27,790 bases of DNA, taken from assembly GCA_046728935.1 (NCBI GenBank), contig JBKPFS010000005.1, positions 1 through 27,790 of the forward strand. The letters run 5' to 3'. The translations under genes and the position numbers were made by a program. The DNA comes from DATAFO01 sp046728935 (GTDB lineage: Bacteria > Actinomycetota > Thermoleophilia > Solirubrobacterales > 70-9). The notes under the pieces are model-generated. The model worked only from the letters and a program-made list of their open reading frames with translations. It was not told the origin of the DNA and did not search any database. Below, piece after piece: positions 24,662 through 27,790 of the stretch (its first letter is position 1; each line of letters starts with the position of its first letter).

Positions 24662-24814
24662 ATGAGTGCCGTCTACGAGCTGATCGGACGCTTGGTGGTG
24701 CGTTTCGTCTGGCTTCGCTACGGACGCCAGATCAGGATCGCGGCCGCGCTCGGGCTGGGGGCCGTGCTGGTCGGCGGCTACCTCGCCGCCCGTCGCGAGC
24801 CTCCCGAGGGGTGA
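24662..24814 (+). CDS. Small membrane protein after argG
   Basis: The 50-residue product has a single hydrophobic helix (about 25-42, IAAALGLGAVLVGGYLAA) between two basic clusters, with a charged end ARREPPEG. It starts 10 bases after the argG stop, probably on the same transcript. A longer frame from 24521 lies inside argG and is rejected. I do not recognise a family. A large inverted repeat follows the stop. Confidence 0.55.
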   Translation: MSAVYELIGRLVVRFVWLRYGRQIRIAAALGLGAVLVGGYLAARREPPEG

Positions 24815-24822
24815 GCCCGGGG

Positions 24823-24889
24823 GTGCCGGCCCGCCAGGGCTGGCGCTAGCGCGAGCGGCGGTAGTTCGCCGGAGGGCGCGGGCCGGCAC
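24823..24889. terminator. Long GC inverted repeat between convergent genes
   Basis: A perfect 12 bp inverted repeat (GTGCCGGCCCGC and GCGGGCCGGCAC) encloses 43 bases that contain a further palindrome, GCGCTAGCGC at 24843-24852. It lies between the argG unit and the convergent Rpf-like gene. It lacks a T-run, so it would be a bidirectional transcript-end structure rather than a classic intrinsic terminator. Confidence 0.5.
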
Positions 24890-24920
24890 GGGAGCTACGA
24901 CGCAGCCAAGCGATGAAGGA

Positions 24921-25949
24921 TCAACCGGCGCAGACCCATGCAGCCGAGCCGGAGTCGGCCCAGATCTGCGCTGCGATCCGCGACTGCTCCGCCGGGGACG
25001 CGCCCTGCGGCATGCCGCTGCCGCCGTACAGCTTCCAGGTCGACGGCAGGATCTGGTAGGCGCCACCCGCCCCCGAGGAGGGGTTGACCGCACTGAAGTT
25101 GCCGCCCGACTCACACATCACGATCGCCTGGGGGATCGCCCAGTCGCCGAACCATCCGGCGACCTCCTGCTGGGCCTGCGCGGCTGAGATCTGCTCCAGC
25201 CGCTGGACCTCCGCCGTCCAGTCGGAGACGCGGGCCTGGAGGCTGTCGAGCGCCGCCTGCTGCCTGCTGCGCGCGGCGGCCAGCGCCGCCGCCCGGGACT
25301 CGGCGTCGGCACGCACCGCGGCGATCTGCGAGCGCGCCGCGGCGACCTGGCGGTTGAAGGCGGCAGCGCGTGCCTTCGCCTCCTCGACGGCGTCAAGCTT
25401 CGCGGCGACGTCGTCACGCAGCGAGCGCACCCGGGCGATGAGGCTCGAGTCAGCCTCCTCGATCCGGCCCAGGAGCTCGGCTCGCGTGGCGAGGTCGTCG
25501 AACCCCTCGGCGTCGAGCAGCAGGGCGGTCGTGTCCTGCTCGCCGCCCTTGTAGATCGCGACCAGCCGGTCTGCGAGCGCGTCGAGGGCGCGCTGGAGCC
25601 TGGCGCGGGCGGCATCGAGCTCGGCCTTGGTCTGCTCCACCTGGGCGGCGAGCTCCGCCTCGCGCTCCTCGCCCCGGGCGAGCACGGCGGAAAGCTGCGC
25701 CTCGCGCTGGGCTGCGGCCTGCGCCTGCGCCTGCGCCGCGGAGAGCTCAGCCGTGCGAGCTTCGATCGCGCCGCCGAGGGCGCTCGCCTGGTCCTGCCCC
25801 GAGGCGATCTGCGAGTTGAGCTCGTCGATGCTCTGGGCACCCGATCGGGCCACCGGGGTCGCGAGCAGCGTCGCGCAGGCCAAGGCGAGCGCCAGGCGCT
25901 TTACGGCGGCGGGGCGGAAGAGCGTTGTTCGGTTGGCGTCGGTGCCCAT
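24921..25949 (-). CDS. Secreted coiled-coil protein with Rpf-like transglycosylase domain
   Basis: The 342-residue protein has a signal peptide (about 15-39), a long coiled coil (about 40-260) and a C-terminal lysozyme-like domain from about residue 266. WFGDWAIPQAIVMCESGGNF carries the catalytic Glu (about Glu280), and SGAGGAYQILPSTW and AAWVCAG match resuscitation-promoting factor/transglycosylase domains. It would cleave peptidoglycan glycan strands, with the coiled coil perhaps acting as a regulator or docking arm, as in NlpC/P60-type hydrolases. Its mRNA carries a c-di-AMP riboswitch, in line with Rpf and NlpC genes in other Actinobacteria. The ATG lies about 10 bases after that structure. 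Confidence 0.88.
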   Translation of the reverse strand: MGTDANRTTLFRPAAVKRLALALACATLLATPVARSGAQSIDELNSQIASGQDQASALGGAIEARTAELSAAQAQAQAAAQREAQLSAVLARGEEREAELAAQVEQTKAELDAARARLQRALDALADRLVAIYKGGEQDTTALLLDAEGFDDLATRAELLGRIEEADSSLIARVRSLRDDVAAKLDAVEEAKARAAAFNRQVAAARSQIAAVRADAESRAAALAAARSRQQAALDSLQARVSDWTAEVQRLEQISAAQAQQEVAGWFGDWAIPQAIVMCESGGNFSAVNPSSGAGGAYQILPSTWKLYGGSGMPQGASPAEQSRIAAQIWADSGSAAWVCAG

Positions 25950-25958
25950 CTCGATGCG

Positions 25959-26091
25959 CCGGCGGGGTTAGCTGACGGGCTCGCGCCGGTGGGCTGGCGC
26001 TACGCGACAGGGTCGCGATTCGCCCCAGGCGGCCGTGGCCGCCGATCGGGCCCCCCGCTCCCCGCGCCGAGGCGCGGGGATTAGGCGGTGT
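25959..26091 (-). ncRNA. c-di-AMP riboswitch (ydaO/yuaA type)
   Basis: On the minus strand the conserved blocks of this class appear in order. GCCUAAUCC is followed by a hairpin (26060-26079) and then AGCGGGGGG. Next come GGGGCGAAUC (26017-26026), a small hairpin GCGACCCUGUCGC (26004-26016) and GUAGCGCC, and finally CCCGUCAGCUAACCCCG (25963-25979). A CGCC/GGCG pair can close the outer stem. The last block is the best known signature. Members of this class bind c-di-AMP and usually turn off wall-hydrolase or osmolyte genes. The following gene is an Rpf-like wall hydrolase, the expected target. The switch mechanism (termination or translation) is not plain because no terminator T-run is seen. 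Confidence 0.9.
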
Positions 26092-26103
26092 GACAAGCGC
26101 GGA

Positions 26104-26135
26104 ATGCTAGCGAATTGTTAGGACCCTGTTAGGAC
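26104..26135 (-). promoter_or_regulatory. Candidate promoter and direct repeats upstream of the riboswitch
   Basis: TAGCAT (26104-26109, minus) is a possible -10, starting transcription a few bases before the riboswitch. Just upstream are two direct copies of GTCCTAACA with an 11 bp period (26116-26124 and 26127-26135), at the -20 to -40 position. They overlap the 3' end of the MFS gene. Confidence 0.4.
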
Positions 26136-27401
26136 AGTGTCCGAGGCGGTGCCCCCTGCAAGGGATGTTGCAGGCGACTCCTGGCCCTGCTCAAGCTCGG
26201 CGCGCCACTCCACCTTGCGCAGGGCGAGCGCGGCGCCGCCGAGGACGACGATCACGCCCGCGCCCGCGACGGCGTAGCTGACGCGGGGGTTCCACAGGGC
26301 GGCTACCACGCCGCCGAGCAGGAAGCCGACCCCCGGCATGGCGCTCGCCGTGGCCTCGAGCAGCGCCAGCACCCGGGCCTGGTAGGTGGCCCGAGTGAGC
26401 TCTTGGACGGCGGTGACGAGCGCCACCCACTGGACGCCGTTGCCGACCCCCCCGAGCACGGAGGCCGCGCAGGCCACGGCCAGCGATGGCGCCGCCGCCG
26501 TCGCCAGGTACGCTGCGCCTATCGCTAGCGTGCTGCCGAAGATCAGCGCCGCGAGCGGCACCCAGCGAAGTGCCGTGAACAGGACGCTGCCGGCGATCAT
26601 GCCCACGCCCCAGCTGGCGAGCAGCGCCCCGTAGCCGAGGTCGCCCGCGTCGAGCGTGTCGATCGCGAACGCGACCTCGATCGGGATCACCGTGGCGAAG
26701 AAGACGAAGCCCAGCGCCTGGGCCCCGAGCAGGCGGCGCAGGGCGACCCGCGCTCGAACGTAGGCGAGGCCGATGCGGAGGCGCTGCGTCCAGCTGCGCT
26801 CCGACTCCTCGTGCTCGGGATCGGGCAGCCGCCTCGCGAACACGAGCAGCAGCGCCACGCAGAGGAACGAGACGGCGTCCGCGGCCAGCGCCGTCTGGGC
26901 CCCCCCCGCGGACACGATGATCCCTCCCAGCGCCGGTCCGGCGGCGGCGCCGACGGTGAAGGCGACGTTCAGCAAGGCGTTGCCCTCGCGGAGCTGGCCC
27001 GCAGGGGCGAGCGCCGCGGCCGCCGAGGCCCTCGTGAGCGCGCGGGCCGTCGAGGCGATCGCGCCGTCGAAGGTGGCGAGCGCGAGCACGGCGACGAGGG
27101 CGAAATCGTCGGCTAGCACCGCGAGGCCGCCGAACGCCGCCGCCTCGGCGGCGTAGAGGCCTGGCAGCGCGCGGCGAGCGCTAGCGGCCTCGAGCCGGGC
27201 CGCGAGCGGGGGGGAGAGCAGCGCCGGCGAGAACTGCATGCCGAGGAACAGCGCGGCGGTCGCCAGCGTGCTCCCGGTCTCGTTGAAGACGAGCACCGCC
27301 AGGGCGATCTCACCGAGCCAGTTGCCGAGCTCGTTGACCAGGTAGGCGAGGCCGAGGTTCGGGAATCCGGGCAGGCGAAGGGGGCGTAGCGCAGCGGCCA
27401 T
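26118..27401 (-). CDS. MFS transporter (EntS/MFS_3-like exporter)
   Basis: The 427-residue protein has about 12 hydrophobic segments in two halves with a charged central loop (RRLPDPEHEESERSWTQRLRIG). FPNLGLAYLVNELGNWLGEIALAVLVF at the start is typical of the MFS_3 exporter group, which includes the enterobactin exporter and some drug pumps. ALLNVAFTVGAAAGPALGG in the first half and GVGMIAGSVLF and GVGNGVQWVALV in the second are usual MFS glycine-rich turns. Substrate is unknown. Its ATG has a TAACTT -10-like element nine bases upstream with a TTGCAA at the -35 side. The C-terminal tail is acidic and cytosolic. Confidence 0.87.
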   Translation of the reverse strand: MAAALRPLRLPGFPNLGLAYLVNELGNWLGEIALAVLVFNETGSTLATAALFLGMQFSPALLSPPLAARLEAASARRALPGLYAAEAAAFGGLAVLADDFALVAVLALATFDGAIASTARALTRASAAAALAPAGQLREGNALLNVAFTVGAAAGPALGGIIVSAGGAQTALAADAVSFLCVALLLVFARRLPDPEHEESERSWTQRLRIGLAYVRARVALRRLLGAQALGFVFFATVIPIEVAFAIDTLDAGDLGYGALLASWGVGMIAGSVLFTALRWVPLAALIFGSTLAIGAAYLATAAAPSLAVACAASVLGGVGNGVQWVALVTAVQELTRATYQARVLALLEATASAMPGVGFLLGGVVAALWNPRVSYAVAGAGVIVVLGGAALALRKVEWRAELEQGQESPATSLAGGTASDTVLTGS

Positions 27402-27435
27402 GGCCGGCGGAAGTTATCCGAGGGCGGGGCGCAAA

Positions 27436-27503
27436 TTGCAACTTTTCATAGCGCTGGTTGCAATCTTTGACAAGCTCATGTACGCTCTTGCAGCTTTTTG
27501 CAA
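27436..27503. repeat. Phased TTGCA repeats in divergent regulatory region
   Basis: TTGCAA occurs at 27436, 27458 and 27498, and TTGCAG at 27488. Start-to-start distances are 22, 30 and 10 bases, near whole turns of the DNA helix. They lie between the MFS gene (minus) and a structured plus-strand leader. One copy falls near the -35 position for the MFS promoter. A TTGACA at 27467-27472 has no good -10 at the right distance. The layout suggests binding of a regulator on one face of the helix. Confidence 0.4.
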
Positions 27504-27530
27504 CTCCTCCCTGAGGAGGGAGGTCGCCAA

Positions 27531-27551
27531 ATGGGCTATCGCAAGGGCTAA
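27531..27551 (+). CDS. Candidate six-codon leader ORF (MGYRKG)
   Basis: ATG GGC TAT CGC AAG GGC TAA follows a strong GGGAGG Shine-Dalgarno by seven bases. That site can pair with CCTCCC just upstream (27506-27523, stem of six, loop of six), so it could be masked. The ORF is followed by three strong hairpins and then the next gene. It might be a leader peptide, a relic of a longer gene, or chance. Not proven. Confidence 0.3.
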   Translation: MGYRKG

Positions 27552-27573
27552 AAACCACTTCGAGACGATGGAC

Positions 27574-27620
27574 CGCGACGCCGCGGGGCGCCCCTGCACG
27601 GGGCGGACCGCGGCGTCGCG
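27574..27620. other. Very stable 13+6 bp hairpin
   Basis: CGCGACGCCGCGG (27574-27586) and CCGCGGCGTCGCG (27608-27620) are perfectly complementary. Inside them CGCCCC and GGGGCG add six pairs around a TGCAC loop. No T-run follows, so it is not a usual terminator. It may be part of a structured leader or small RNA. A weaker 7 bp hairpin (TCTCCCG/CGGGAGA) lies at 27657-27678. Confidence 0.55.
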
Positions 27621-27697
27621 CTGTTCCCTGACCCCTAGCGTGGACTTACCCCGAGTTCTCCCGACCCGTTCCGGGAGACCAATACACCCTTGAAGCG

Positions 27698-27736
27698 GGA
27701 CGCCCCGGCCTGCTGGCCGGGGCGTCCGCGTCGTTT
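27698..27736 (+). terminator. Terminator-like hairpin before the last gene
   Basis: GGACGCCCCGGCC, loop TGCT, GGCCGGGGCGTCC is a perfect 13 bp stem, followed by GCGTCGTTT. The T-run is short. It lies about 50 bases before the start of the next gene, so it could end a small RNA or attenuate that gene. Confidence 0.5.
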
Positions 27737-27786
27737 CTCACGCTCCTCGGGTTGCCAAACCCATTCACCGGATGAAGGAGGAGCGC

Positions 27787-27790
27787 ATGT
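27787..27790 (+). CDS. Start of the next gene (partial)
   Basis: An ATG at 27787 is preceded by AAGGAGG with five bases between, a strong Shine-Dalgarno. An in-frame ATG at 27772 would add MKEER but would place that site inside the gene, so 27787 is favoured. The window ends one base later and the product cannot be named. Confidence 0.5.

Noticed and set aside
24837..24848. GGGCTGGCGCTA shared with the riboswitch at 25991-26002
   Set aside because: A shared 12-mer is expected by chance in nearly 28 kb of GC-rich DNA, and the other conserved riboswitch blocks are missing at 24837.
27467..27472. TTGACA as a plus-strand promoter
   Set aside because: No -10 hexamer lies 16-18 bases downstream; TACGCT at 27481 is only 8 bases away.
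27400..27693. 97-residue plus-strand open frame
   Set aside because: It begins at the MFS start codon on the opposite strand, runs across the TTGCA repeats and hairpins, and has no recognisable protein features.

Overview
This is a GC-rich chromosomal segment from a free-living actinobacterium. The gene order (rpmI-rplT-RNA methyltransferase-pheS-pheT-argCJBD), the class E-like sortase, the Rpf-type wall hydrolase under a c-di-AMP riboswitch, and the style of the secreted FECRLDG-type Ig-like domains fit Actinomycetota. My best guess is the Thermoleophilia (Solirubrobacterales/Gaiellales side), but that rests on protein style only. There are no IS elements, CRISPR arrays, tRNAs or rRNAs that I can see.

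Layout. (1) 1-9152, plus strand: a translation block (bL35, bL20, then a hairpin terminator, TrmH-family methyltransferase, PheS, PheT) runs with 1-8 bp overlaps straight into the arginine operon argC-argJ-argB-argD. argB carries an in-frame TGA at codon 207, although its reading frame continues to a normal C-terminus that overlaps argD by 4 bp. (2) 9228-10765: a divergent pair, an alanine/glutamate-rich coiled-coil protein (minus) whose only sensible start is an ATC behind a perfect Shine-Dalgarno, and a small Thr-rich single-pass membrane protein (plus), separated by a palindromic operator-like site. (3) 10777-21980: an exopolysaccharide/glycan locus: SDR epimerase, sugar nucleotidyltransferase, GT4, a tandem double-GT2 protein, NodB deacetylase, second GT4, a fused Wzz/BY-kinase, a Wzy/O-antigen-ligase type membrane protein, and a secreted glycosyl-hydrolase-like protein broken by an alternating series of one-base frameshifts. 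(4) 22100-24814: a small coiled-coil hypothetical protein, a sortase, argG and a 50-residue membrane protein. (5) 24921-27401, minus: Rpf-like cell-wall hydrolase preceded by a well-matched ydaO-type c-di-AMP riboswitch, and an MFS exporter. (6) 27402-27790: a structured intergenic region with phased TTGCA repeats, a six-codon ORF with a strong but pairable ribosome-binding site, three strong hairpins, and the start of the next gene at the window edge.

How it fits together. ArgC, ArgJ, ArgB and ArgD make ornithine from glutamate by the acetyl cycle, and ArgG makes argininosuccinate from citrulline. The glycan cluster has the parts for sugar-nucleotide supply, glycosyl transfer, polymerisation with length control, and extracellular trimming. 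Sortase and the Rpf-like hydrolase point to an active Gram-positive type envelope.

Most of the window is ordinary, well-packed actinobacterial chromosome. The items most worth a second look are the argB TGA, the ATC start, the complementary decay of the two GT2 domains, the frameshift series in the secreted hydrolase, and the structured leader at the right edge. I did not find a clearly new multi-gene system.
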